A stretch of 64,000 bases of DNA from Actinoplanes sp. NBC_00393 (GTDB taxonomy: Bacteria; Actinomycetota; Actinomycetes; Mycobacteriales; Micromonosporaceae): the NCBI RefSeq assembly GCF_036053395.1, contig NZ_CP107942.1, forward strand, positions 124,001 through 188,000. Reading direction: 5' to 3'. The notes below the pieces were generated by a model. The model was not told the origin of the DNA, did no database searches, and saw only the letters and a list, made by a program, of their open reading frames with translations. Positions 48,325 through 56,726 of this stretch are shown here, one piece after another (position 1 is the first letter of the stretch; each line of letters begins with the position of its first letter). Both the position numbers and the translations under genes were made by a program.

Positions 48325-49065
48325 CTACCCCGCGGCAGGCGGGTCCTGGGCCTCCAGCAGGAGCTTGGCCAGCGCCTCGGGGGAGTCGACCATGACGTCG
48401 TGCGAGCCCTCGACCACGCGATGCCTCAGCGTGGGTGAGTTCTCGCACCGGGCCCGCTGCCATGCGAGTTCCTCCGCCGGCAGCCGGGACCGGGAGCACT
48501 CGATGAAGGTGTACGAGGAGGCCCGGGCGCGCTCCGTGGAGGGCACCGCATCCTCGTACGTCTTCGCCGGTTGTGGTGTGATCTTCGTGTTGACCCAGGC
48601 GATGTCGTCGGGGTCGGTGAGGCCCCACCAAGAGGCGTCGGACACCGGGACGAACCAGCCGTCGCCGTGCTCCTTCACACGCTGCCGCATGGCCGCGGCC
48701 CGCTCGGGCCCGACCAGGTCCAGGACCGACTGTCCCGACTTCGGCATGTGCGCGTCCACGAGCACGAGACTGCGCACCCGGTCGGCCAGTTGCTCCATCG
48801 CACCGCAGACGACGGCCCCGCCGTAGCTGTGTGCGACCAGCACCGCGTCCTCGAGGTCCTCGTAGTCGAAGACCCCGACGAGGTCGGCGATGTGCGTGTC
48901 GAGACCGATCGCGGGACTGAGCAGATGGGCCCGTTCCCCGAGTCCCGTCAGCGTCGGGGTGTGGACGTCGTGCCCGGCCTGGCGCAGGTAGGGGGTCACC
49001 CTGCGCCACGCCCATCCACCGTGCCTGCCGCCGTGGACGAGGACGAACGGTGGCTTGCCGGACAC
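48325..49065 (-). CDS. Alpha/beta hydrolase, salicylate-esterase-like (copy 2)
   Basis: A 246-residue hydrolase paralogous to 43239-43988: VHGGRHGGWAWRRV, PTLTGLGERAHLL, nucleophile VAHSYGG, catalytic His in EGSHDVMV. GTG 49065 is chosen for the strong GGAAGGAG upstream; an ATG at 49092 overlaps the aldehyde dehydrogenase stop. The gene pair ALDH - hydrolase on this strand mirrors the logic of ester cleavage followed by oxidation. Confidence 0.9.
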   Translation of the reverse strand: MSGKPPFVLVHGGRHGGWAWRRVTPYLRQAGHDVHTPTLTGLGERAHLLSPAIGLDTHIADLVGVFDYEDLEDAVLVAHSYGGAVVCGAMEQLADRVRSLVLVDAHMPKSGQSVLDLVGPERAAAMRQRVKEHGDGWFVPVSDASWWGLTDPDDIAWVNTKITPQPAKTYEDAVPSTERARASSYTFIECSRSRLPAEELAWQRARCENSPTLRHRVVEGSHDVMVDSPEALAKLLLEAQDPPAAG

Positions 49066-49091
49066 TTGATCTCCTTCCGGGCGGGGCGGCA

Positions 49092-50507
49092 TCAGCCGTG
49101 CACAGCCTTGTACTCGAGGTAGTCCTCGATTCCGGCCTTGCCCATCTCGCGGCCGATGCCGGAGAGCTTGAAACCGCCGTGTGGCGCCTTCATGTTGATG
49201 GCGGTGCCGTTGATCCGGACGCGCCCGGTACGGATCTTCCTCGCGATGCCGCGCGCCCGCTCCCGGTCGGCAGCCCAGACGCCGCCCGCCAGGCCGTACT
49301 GCGAGTCGTTGGCGATCGAGATCGCGTCCTCCTCGTCCGTGAAGGGGATGATGATGACGACGGGCCCGAACACCTCTTCCTGGGCGATGCGCGCGGAGTT
49401 GGGGCCGGAGAAGACGGTCGGCCTGACGTAGTAGCCGCGGTCCAGACCCTCGGGCGCCTCCGGGCCTCCCGTCAGCAGGCGCACGCCGTCGTCGATGGCG
49501 CGCTGGATGTGGCCTCGTACGCGCTCTCGCTGCACACCTGACACCACCGGACCGAGGGTGGTGGCCGGATCGAGCGGATCACCGATGACGAAACGCTCTA
49601 CGGTGGTCACGGCGACGTCCTCGGCCTCGGCGAGACGGGACCTCGGCACGAGCAGGCGGGTCAGGCCACCGCAGACCTGCCCGGCGTTGCGGAATGCGTC
49701 CTCGATTCCCGAGGCGACCGCAGCCGGCAGGTCGGCGTCCTCGCAGATGAGGTTGGCCGACTTGCCGCCGAGCTCGAGGGCGACTCGCTTGACCGAGCGC
49801 GAGGCGAGTTCCATGACACGGCTGCCGGCGCGCACGGAGCCGGTGAGCGAGGCCATGTCCACCGCCGGGTGCAGGACGATCGCCTCGCCGACCTCCGGAC
49901 CGGTGCCCGAGACGAGGTTGACCACACCGTCGGGCAGGCCCGCCTCGGTCGCGACCTCCGCGAAGACGTAGCCGGTCAGCGGGGCGACCTCGGCCGGCTT
50001 GAGCACGACCGTGCATCCGGCGGCGAGCGATGCGCCGGCCTTGAGCACCACCGAACGCAGCGGCCCGTTCCACGCGCACAGCGCCCCGACGACACCTGCG
50101 GCCTCGCGGTGGACGACGCTCTCGTCGATCCGTTCCTCCCAGCGCACGTCGGCCATGGCGTCCGCGAAGTTGTTCAGGTCCGCGATCGCCGACGCGGTCT
50201 GTGAGTTGCGGGCGATCGTGATCGGCGTGCCGACCTCGGCGACCATCGTGTCAGTGAGGTCGTCGGAGCGGGCCTCCAGGAGCCGGGCCATCCGGCGCAG
50301 GACGGCGGTCCGAACCTGCACGGGAGTCCGTGACCATTCATCGAAGGCCGCGGCGGCTGCGCGCGCCGCGAGGTCCACGTCCTCCGCCGTCCCCCGCGCG
50401 ACCGTGGCGATGGTCTCCTCGGTCGCTGGGTTGACGACCGGGATGACGTCGGTGGCGGTTGAGTCGATCCACTTTCCGTTGACGTAGATCTGTCGATGCT
50501 CGATCAC
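49092..50507 (-). CDS. Aldehyde dehydrogenase (copy 2 of a pair)
   Basis: A 471-residue enzyme matching 26572-27984 across its length: AWNGPLRSV, LTGSVRAGSRVMELAS, LELGGKSANLI, catalytic Cys in NAGQVCGGLTR and PHGGFKLSGIGREMG. GTG 50507 has GGAGG nine bases upstream and gives the same N-terminus (VIEHRQIYVNGKW versus MIERDEIFINGTW). First gene of a minus-strand operon, divergent from the ABC importer. Confidence 0.94.
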   Translation of the reverse strand: MIEHRQIYVNGKWIDSTATDVIPVVNPATEETIATVARGTAEDVDLAARAAAAAFDEWSRTPVQVRTAVLRRMARLLEARSDDLTDTMVAEVGTPITIARNSQTASAIADLNNFADAMADVRWEERIDESVVHREAAGVVGALCAWNGPLRSVVLKAGASLAAGCTVVLKPAEVAPLTGYVFAEVATEAGLPDGVVNLVSGTGPEVGEAIVLHPAVDMASLTGSVRAGSRVMELASRSVKRVALELGGKSANLICEDADLPAAVASGIEDAFRNAGQVCGGLTRLLVPRSRLAEAEDVAVTTVERFVIGDPLDPATTLGPVVSGVQRERVRGHIQRAIDDGVRLLTGGPEAPEGLDRGYYVRPTVFSGPNSARIAQEEVFGPVVIIIPFTDEEDAISIANDSQYGLAGGVWAADRERARGIARKIRTGRVRINGTAINMKAPHGGFKLSGIGREMGKAGIEDYLEYKAVHG

Positions 50508-50553
50508 GAGACCTGTCCTCCCGCCGGAGGGCCGCGATCCCACGGCCCTTGCT

Positions 50554-50620
50554 GTTCGTAAGTACGAACTAAGTTTCCTATATATCAACGACCCTAGGGC
50601 ACCTCGTCGGCGGATGTCCA
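50554..50620 (-). promoter_or_regulatory. Promoter and operator of the second aldehyde dehydrogenase operon
   Basis: Minus strand: TGGACA (50615-50620), 18 bases, TAGGGT (50591-50596). The operator GTTCGTAAGTACGAAC at 50554-50569 has both half-sites perfect and differs only in the central two bases. Confidence 0.75.
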
Positions 50621-50751
50621 CGGTCTGATCATCGCGAAAACGCTGGGTAGGCAGGTCCAGGGTGGCCAGTTCGTACGTTTTTGTTGCGGAGTGGGCGGTC
50701 GGTATGAGGTGTCGCCGAGTGGCGAAACTTCCGCCTCGATCGTCCGTGCTG

Positions 50752-50823
50752 TTGACACAGACGAAATGCCGTCCTACGTTTCGTGGAATTCGTTACTTCG
50801 ATCACACGATCGTAAATACGAAC
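50752..50823 (+). promoter_or_regulatory. Promoter and operator of the NitT/TauT-type ABC importer operon
   Basis: TTGACA (50752-50757), 17 bases, TACGTT (50775-50780), operator GATCGTAAATACGAAC at 50808-50823. The leader to ATG 50957 is about 150 bases. Confidence 0.7.
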
Positions 50824-50956
50824 TATCTGCACTCAAGTTCAGACAGGCGCCGAGGGCGGTCATCGACCGGCGGCGGCGCCGGCGCGATGAGAACTGGACT
50901 CGCGACTGGGCGCCGCCGGTTCCGGCTGATGCCCCGCACACCACAAGGGAGTCTGA

Positions 50957-52060
50957 ATGCTGACCTGGCGGACAAAGCGCACCACGAAACGGCGTGCGCG
51001 TCGGACATGGCTCGTCGGCCTGGCCGCGACCGCGCTCGTCCTTGCCGGATGCGGAGGCGGGGGCGAAGACAACGAAAGCAGTGGATCGGGGGACCGCATC
51101 CCCATCACCATCAGGTCGACGGGGCCGACCTTCACCGACCTCGTGACCCTGGTCATCGTCGCGCAGGACTACTACACGAAGGTCGGCTTGGACGCTGACT
51201 TCGAATTCATCCTCGCGAGCAACGCTGCTACCGCCACCCAGGGCCTGATCGCCGGCGAGATGGACGTCGCCTCGGGCGGGGCGGGGTCGCTCTTCAACGC
51301 CTACGCGGAGGGCAGGACCGAGCTCGTCAGCCTGGGAACGGCCAACCCGGCCGTGACCTTCGGGCTGGCCATCAACAACGAGACGGCGCAGCAGTTCGCG
51401 GCGAAGGGCGTGACGCCTGACTCGCCCGTCGATCAGCGCGTGAAGGCGTTGGCCGGCACGTCGCTCGCGTCCTCTCCCGAGGGCTCAACCGGGCAGAAAT
51501 ACCTCCGGATCATGCTCAGCGAGCACGGGGTCGACCCGGACCGCGACGTCAAATTGGTGCCGAACGCCGACAACGCCGCGCAGCTGGCGGCGGCGCGAGA
51601 AGGACGCGTGAACGGCTTCGCGAACTCCTTCCCCAACACGAACATGGCGGAAGCCGACGGCTGGGGCGTCCTCTGGCTCAACTGGGCCGTGGACCTGCCG
51701 TCCATCCTCCCGCTGGCCTCTCACGAGTACTACACGACGCGCAAATGGCTGGACAAGAACCCCGAAGCCGCCAAGAGGCTGATGCAGGCTCTCTGGCTCG
51801 CCTATGCGGACCTGCAGAACCCCACCGACGAGCTGAAGAACAAGATCAAAAACCTGGAAGGCTTCAAGGGACTGAACCCGAAGGGTTTCGACCTGGGATG
51901 GGAGCTGTCGCTCGGGGCCTACAAGAACGGAACGCCGCTCACGACGCAGGAGATGTTCGACAATCAGGTGAAGCTCGTGAATTACGGCCGCGACAAGCCG
52001 ATCACCTTCGGGTTCAAGGACCTCTACGACCTCGGCCCGGTCGAGGCGGGCAAACCGTGA
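50957..52060 (+). CDS. ABC transporter substrate-binding lipoprotein (NMT1/SsuA-like)
   Basis: A 367-residue lipoprotein: very basic N-terminus, hydrophobic core and lipobox VLAGC (Cys about 33), then an NMT1-type periplasmic-binding fold (ITIRSTGPTFTDLVTLVIVAQDYY, GLIAGEMDVASGGAGSLFNAYAEG, SSPEGSTGQKYLRIML). Ligands of this family are sulfonates, nitrate, thiamine precursors and also aromatic acids such as phthalate, so the ligand is open. AAGGGAG precedes the ATG; its stop overlaps the ATPase start. Confidence 0.92.
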   Translation: MLTWRTKRTTKRRARRTWLVGLAATALVLAGCGGGGEDNESSGSGDRIPITIRSTGPTFTDLVTLVIVAQDYYTKVGLDADFEFILASNAATATQGLIAGEMDVASGGAGSLFNAYAEGRTELVSLGTANPAVTFGLAINNETAQQFAAKGVTPDSPVDQRVKALAGTSLASSPEGSTGQKYLRIMLSEHGVDPDRDVKLVPNADNAAQLAAAREGRVNGFANSFPNTNMAEADGWGVLWLNWAVDLPSILPLASHEYYTTRKWLDKNPEAAKRLMQALWLAYADLQNPTDELKNKIKNLEGFKGLNPKGFDLGWELSLGAYKNGTPLTTQEMFDNQVKLVNYGRDKPITFGFKDLYDLGPVEAGKP

Positions 52061-52884
52061 CCGGGCCGGCGAAGGCAGAAGAGACGAGGAAGCCGGACGG
52101 AACTCCGGAGTTCGCCTACCGGCGCGTCACCCGGCGGTTCTGGTCCGATGCGGACGAGGAGTTCGTGGCGGTCAAGGATGTCGACCTCGAGATCGAGAGC
52201 GGGTCGTTCGTCTGCTTCATCGGGCCCAGCGGCTGCGGCAAGACCACGCTGCTCAACATGTCCGCCGGTCTGCTGCCCGCCAGCGGCGGCTCGATCTACT
52301 TCCGCGGCGAGAAGCTGAAGGGGGTCAACACCAGCGTCGGGTTCATCACCCAGCACGACAACCTGCTGCCGTGGCGAACCGTCGAGAAGAACATCGGCAT
52401 CGCGCTCGAGATCCAGAAGGTGCCGAGGAAAGAGCGCCGCCGGCGCGTCGCCGAGGTGATCGACCTGGTGGGGCTGACCGGCTTCGCCCAGCGGTTCCCG
52501 TCGCAACTGTCGGGCGGCATGCAGAAGCGCGCGTCGCTCGCCCGCGGTCTGGTCTACGAGCCCTCGACGCTGCTGATGGACGAACCGTTCGGTGCGCTCG
52601 ACGCCCAGTTGCGGCTGAACATGCAGAACGAGCTCCTCCGGATCTGGGAGCGGGATCGCAAGACCATCATCTTCGTCACGCACGATCTCGACGAAGCGAT
52701 CCTGCTCGCCGACAAGATCGTCGTATTCGGCACCCGCCCTGGTCGTGTCGTCCATGTCGAGGACGTGCCACTCGCGCGGCCCCGGGATCTCGCGGAGCTT
52801 CGCGCCGACCCGGCCTACGGCGAGATCTGGGAACGGCTCTGGAAACTGCTGGACCACCCGTCGGCGGCCAAGGAGGCGTCATGA
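52057..52884 (+). CDS. ABC transporter ATP-binding protein (SsuB/TauB-like)
   Basis: A 275-residue ATPase with Walker A GPSGCGKTT, Q-loop FITQHDNLLPWRT, signature LSGGMQKRA, Walker B LLMDEPFGALD and the switch His in FVTHDLDEA. GTG 52057 overlaps the binding-protein stop (GTGA), and its own stop overlaps the permease start. It energises uptake by the importer. Confidence 0.95.
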   Translation: MTGPAKAEETRKPDGTPEFAYRRVTRRFWSDADEEFVAVKDVDLEIESGSFVCFIGPSGCGKTTLLNMSAGLLPASGGSIYFRGEKLKGVNTSVGFITQHDNLLPWRTVEKNIGIALEIQKVPRKERRRRVAEVIDLVGLTGFAQRFPSQLSGGMQKRASLARGLVYEPSTLLMDEPFGALDAQLRLNMQNELLRIWERDRKTIIFVTHDLDEAILLADKIVVFGTRPGRVVHVEDVPLARPRDLAELRADPAYGEIWERLWKLLDHPSAAKEAS

Positions 52885-53780
52885 GCAGCATCCACACGAC
52901 GACCCCGGATCCCGGCGTGGCGGATCTTGCGACGCCCCACCAGAACCCCGCGCCGGTGACCGCGACGGACCGCGACGACCGCCGGGAAAGGGACGTGAAG
53001 CGGATCGTCGTCAACGTCCTGCGGGTCCTGCTGCCCATCGCGGTGCTGATCCTCTGGGAGTTCGCCTCCGGCGATCCCGACGAAGGGGCGCTGATCGACG
53101 ACTTCTACGTCAGCAAGCCGTCCCAGATCTGGGAGGCGCTCACGGGCTGGGTGGAGGAGGGCGTCCTGCTCGAGGCGATCTGGTCCACCGTCCAGGCGAT
53201 GATGGTCGGGTTCGCGCTCGGCGCCGTCCTCGGCATCGTGGTGGGGATCATCCTCGGCAGCAGCCCGGTGCTGAGCGGCATCTTCCGGCCGTTCCTCGTC
53301 TCGCTCAACTCCATCCCCCGCCTGGCGCTCGTGCCGCTGTTCATCCTGTGGTTCGGGTTCGGGCTCAAGATGAAGGTCGCACTCGTCGCCCTTATCGTCT
53401 TCTTCCTGGTGTTCTATGCCACCTACGAAGGAGTGCGCGACGTCGAGCAGCGCCTTCTGGACGTACTCAAGGTGATGAACGCGTCGAGGCTCACCCTGCA
53501 GATGAAGGTCCGGGTGCCCTCGGCCATGGCGTGGATCATCCAGGGCCTCCAGGTCTCGATCCCGTATGCGCTGGTGGCAGCCGTGACCGCCGAGATCATC
53601 GGCTCGAACACCGGGATCGGGTACCTGATCCAACGGTCGGCCGGCACGTTCAACACCGCGGGGGTCTTCGCCGGGATCGTGGTGCTCGTCCTGGTGTCGG
53701 TCGTCATCAACGCGCTCGTGACGCTGCTCGAGAAGCGACTGCTGCGCTGGAAGCCCCGCAACCTTCAATCGGCGCGCTGA
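52881..53780 (+). CDS. ABC transporter permease (SsuC/TauC-like)
   Basis: A 299-residue permease with a cytosolic N-terminus of about 45 residues and six or so membrane helices. The EAA-type loop is around LLDVLKVMNASRLTLQMKVRVPSA (first part). AAGGAGG lies before ATG 52881. A terminator-like hairpin follows, so it closes the importer operon. Confidence 0.93.
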   Translation: MSSIHTTTPDPGVADLATPHQNPAPVTATDRDDRRERDVKRIVVNVLRVLLPIAVLILWEFASGDPDEGALIDDFYVSKPSQIWEALTGWVEEGVLLEAIWSTVQAMMVGFALGAVLGIVVGIILGSSPVLSGIFRPFLVSLNSIPRLALVPLFILWFGFGLKMKVALVALIVFFLVFYATYEGVRDVEQRLLDVLKVMNASRLTLQMKVRVPSAMAWIIQGLQVSIPYALVAAVTAEIIGSNTGIGYLIQRSAGTFNTAGVFAGIVVLVLVSVVINALVTLLEKRLLRWKPRNLQSAR

Positions 53781-53804
53781 GCCGCTCGATCCTTGCGCTG
53801 ACGA

Positions 53805-53830
53805 GGCCCGCCGGGAACCCCTGGCGGGCC
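53805..53830 (+). terminator. Hairpin after the ABC importer operon
   Basis: GGCCCGCC (53805-53812) and GGCGGGCC (53823-53830) form a perfect 8-bp stem with a 10-base loop, 24 bases after the permease stop and before the PrpD-like gene. Confidence 0.5.
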
Positions 53831-53885
53831 CGTCCGCCGCAACCGCTGGTTCGGCCGTACGACCATTCGGAAAGGTGTCGCATTC

Positions 53886-55280
53886 GTGTCAAGGACAGCA
53901 GCATCAGCCGGGCCCGCTGCGGCAGAGCTCGGACGGTACTCGGTCGCCACGACGTACTCCGCATTGCCGGAAGGTGCGGCCGAGCGCGCCAAAATGCTGA
54001 TCTACGACCAACTGGCCTGTGGCTTCGTGGGTGGTGACCTGCCGGCCGGCAAGATCATCGCACGCTATGTCGACGCACACCGAGGGGTGGGCGAGGCCGC
54101 GGTCTTCGGCCTCGCGGGCTGCCGCGCGCCCGCCGCGCTCGCGGCCTTGGCCAACGGCACCTGCGGTCATGCCGACGAGTTCGACAGCGTCCACTCGACG
54201 TCGGACTTCATCGCCACGGGCCACCCGGCCCCGGTGATCGTTCCCGCCGCCGTTGCCGTCGCGGAGCGGCAGTCCGCCACGGGCGCCGAACTGGTGAACG
54301 CGGTGGCCCTGGGCTACGACGCCGGGTCGCGGGTCGTCTCGGCGACCGGCGGGTCCAAGCCGATGCAGGCGCACTACGGGCTGTACGCCGGATCCTTCTA
54401 CTCGGTCGGCGCGGCGTTTGCCGCGTCCAGGCTGCTCGGCCTCGACCAGCGGCGCACGCTGCACGCCGCCGCCCTCGCCTTGAACCAGGGGATGAGCGGG
54501 TACTCCTTCTTCGCCGAGCAGCGGCACATGAGCAAGGCCCTGTTCACCGCCGGTCAGGCCGCCGCCGCGGGGGTGAGTGGCGCGATCCTCGCCTCGCTGG
54601 GGTTCGAGGGCACCGAGGACGTCTTCGAGGGCCGCGGCGGCATCCTGCCCAGCTGGGGCCAGGTCGGTCGAGAGGGCGAGCTCGTGCGCGACCTCGGCCG
54701 CGAATTCACGGTCATGGGGGCCAACTTCAAGTTCTACTCGGCCGGATATCCCATCCATTCCGCCGTCGAGGCCGCGCTCATCCTCAAACAGCGCCACACC
54801 ATCGACCTCGCCGACATCACCGGCATCCACGCCCGGCTGCCGGACCATCCGGCCGGCGTGGTCGACGACCGCGGCATGCCGACCATCAGCCTGCAGCACA
54901 TGCTCGGCGTGGCACTCGTCGCCGGCAAGCTCGGCTTCGACGAGGCCCACTCGGCCGCCCTGCAGTCCGACCGCGAGGTCCTGCGCCTCAAGTCGCTGGT
55001 GACGCTGACCGGCGACCCGGACTTCGAGGTCAGCCAGCCCCGCGGCGCCGTCATCACCATCCACCTGGCCGACGGCACCACGGTCGAGCAGCGGGTCGAG
55101 CACCCCAAGGGCCACCGCTTCCGCGAACCCCAGCCTGGGTGGAGCGATCTGCAGCAGAAGTGGGCCGACCTGCTGGTCTCGCGCATCGGCGAACAGCGCA
55201 CGGACGAGTTCTACCGGGCCTGCATGACGATGGAGACCATCGACGACGTCGGCGACCTCGTCGCGATCCTGGTGCGCTGA
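53886..55280 (+). CDS. MmgE/PrpD family protein
   Basis: A 464-residue protein of the 2-methylcitrate dehydratase / cis-aconitate decarboxylase / iminodisuccinate epimerase fold. It shows the helical domain (LIYDQLACGFVGG, GTCGHADEFDSVH) and the second domain (KFYSAGYPIHSAVEAAL). GTG 53886 has GGAAAGG about ten bases upstream. A degenerate operator-like sequence (GTTCGGCCGTACGACC, 53849-53864) lies before it. It probably dehydrates or epimerises a polycarboxylic acid in the pathway; the true methylcitrate cycle genes are absent here. Confidence 0.9.
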   Translation: MSRTAASAGPAAAELGRYSVATTYSALPEGAAERAKMLIYDQLACGFVGGDLPAGKIIARYVDAHRGVGEAAVFGLAGCRAPAALAALANGTCGHADEFDSVHSTSDFIATGHPAPVIVPAAVAVAERQSATGAELVNAVALGYDAGSRVVSATGGSKPMQAHYGLYAGSFYSVGAAFAASRLLGLDQRRTLHAAALALNQGMSGYSFFAEQRHMSKALFTAGQAAAAGVSGAILASLGFEGTEDVFEGRGGILPSWGQVGREGELVRDLGREFTVMGANFKFYSAGYPIHSAVEAALILKQRHTIDLADITGIHARLPDHPAGVVDDRGMPTISLQHMLGVALVAGKLGFDEAHSAALQSDREVLRLKSLVTLTGDPDFEVSQPRGAVITIHLADGTTVEQRVEHPKGHRFREPQPGWSDLQQKWADLLVSRIGEQRTDEFYRACMTMETIDDVGDLVAILVR

Positions 55281-55288
55281 ACTCGGAC

Positions 55289-56329
55289 TCAGGCAGCGGC
55301 GATGGTCGCAACATCGAGCACGAAGCGGTACCGCACGTCGCCCGCCGCCAGCCGGTCGTACGCGTCATCCAATTCTTTCGCGGAGATGACCTCGATCTCG
55401 GCGGTGATGCCGTGCTGGGCGCAGAAGTCGAGCATCTCCTGAGTCTCGGGCATGCCACCGCTCATCGACCCGGCCAGCTTGCGCCGATTGGTCAGTAGGG
55501 CGTAGGGGTCGATGCGCAACGGTTCGTCCGGCACGCCCAGGTTGACGAAGGTGCCGTCGAAGTCGAGCAGGTCGAGATGGGCGGACAGATCGTAGGCCGA
55601 CGGAACGGTCGACACAATCAGGTCGAACGAGTCGCGCAGCGCGGCCAGATCGGCGGTCGTGCGGTAGTCGTCCGCCCCGAGACGTTCGGCGTCAGCGCGC
55701 CGCTCCTCGGTGAGCTCGAGGACAGTCGTGTGTGCGCCCAGGGCGTACGAGATCTGCACGCCGACGTGTCCGAGCCCGCCGAAGCCGAGAATGCCGACCC
55801 GCTTGCCGGGGCCTGCGCCCCAATGGCGCAGCGGCTGGTACATCGTGATGCCGGCGCAGAGCAACGGGGCCGCGTTCGCCAGCGGCAGCGCCTGCGGGAC
55901 ACGGGCGACGAACCGCTGATCGGTGACCACCCGTTCGCTGTAACCGCCGAACGTCACCTGGCCGTCCCGGCCGATCGCGTTGTACGTCAGCACCTTGCCG
56001 CTCCGGCAGTAGGACTCCTGTCCCGCCCGGCAGACCGCGCAGTCCCGGCACGAGTCGACCAGGCAGCCGATGCCGACATGGTCGCCGACCGCTAGGCCGG
56101 AGACGGCCGGGCCCACCTCGCGGACGACGCCGGCGATCTCGTGGCCCGGCACGATCGGGTAATGGGTGTGCCCGAACTCGGCACGGGCGTGGTGGACGTC
56201 GGTGTGGCAGACCCCGGCGTACGCGATCTCCACCAGCACGTCGTTCGGGCCGACGTCGCGGCGTTCGACCGTGATGGTGCGAAACGGCGTAGCCGGGCCG
56301 GTCATCGCCCGAGCCTCGGCAGTGATCAT
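55289..56329 (-). CDS. CAD-type zinc alcohol dehydrogenase (copy 2 of a pair)
   Basis: A 346-residue paralogue of 27990-29075: GVCHTD and GHEIAG (catalytic zinc), CRDCAVCRAGQESYC (structural zinc), GFGGLGHVG (cofactor). ATG 56329 is chosen for GAGAGG upstream; an ATG at 56371 would add 14 residues. It converges with the PrpD-like gene and is transcribed from a regulon promoter. Confidence 0.93.
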   Translation of the reverse strand: MITAEARAMTGPATPFRTITVERRDVGPNDVLVEIAYAGVCHTDVHHARAEFGHTHYPIVPGHEIAGVVREVGPAVSGLAVGDHVGIGCLVDSCRDCAVCRAGQESYCRSGKVLTYNAIGRDGQVTFGGYSERVVTDQRFVARVPQALPLANAAPLLCAGITMYQPLRHWGAGPGKRVGILGFGGLGHVGVQISYALGAHTTVLELTEERRADAERLGADDYRTTADLAALRDSFDLIVSTVPSAYDLSAHLDLLDFDGTFVNLGVPDEPLRIDPYALLTNRRKLAGSMSGGMPETQEMLDFCAQHGITAEIEVISAKELDDAYDRLAAGDVRYRFVLDVATIAAA

Positions 56330-56385
56330 GTGCGCCTCTCGTCCCCACTGATCAGCGTGTCGCTCGATCACGCGAGCACCCGATG

Positions 56386-56453
56386 CGGCGTATATACGAA
56401 TAGCCGTTCCTTACTGTGACCTCGACGCTAGCGCGATGTCCTGTCGCGGTCAA
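56386..56453 (-). promoter_or_regulatory. Promoter and operator of the second CAD-type dehydrogenase gene
   Basis: Minus strand: TTGACC (56448-56453), 17 bases, TAGCGT (56425-56430). The operator CGGCGTATATACGAAT at 56386-56401 keeps the GTATATACGAA core, but its left GTTC is degenerate. Confidence 0.65.
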
Positions 56454-56726
56454 CGCCCGTATGGCACTTGCGGTGGCGCAACGCGATGCCGGATTCACAA
56501 ATGAGACCTGTGGCCTGAGCCCGCCGGCCCTCTGTCGCCGTCAGTTCGCCTGCCGTGGCGTCCTGGCGGGGCACCCCACGGCGACCACCGCCGGCATCGA
56601 CAGGAGAAGGTCGACCCGCGTCAGGGGGTCCCTGGCAGGGTCTCCCAGGGCGGCAAATCAAGTGACTAGCATCGATGCGTTGACCGACAAATAGCAGGTC
56701 AAGCCCCTTGGTTGAAAGGTGCAGCC

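Noticed and set aside
53849..53864. GTTCGGCCGTACGACC as a fourteenth regulon operator before the PrpD-like gene
   Set aside because: It keeps GTTCG and TACGA but the centre is GC-rich and no TTGAC/TAGNNT promoter of the usual geometry accompanies it; listed only as operator-like.
53886..55280. Methylcitrate cycle because of the PrpD-like protein
   Set aside because: No PrpB or PrpC gene is present and the MmgE/PrpD family has several other activities.
56454..56726. A gene in the space before the PQQ-type dehydrogenase
   Set aside because: The open frame there has no ribosome-binding site or coding bias and starts within the promoter of the divergent gene.
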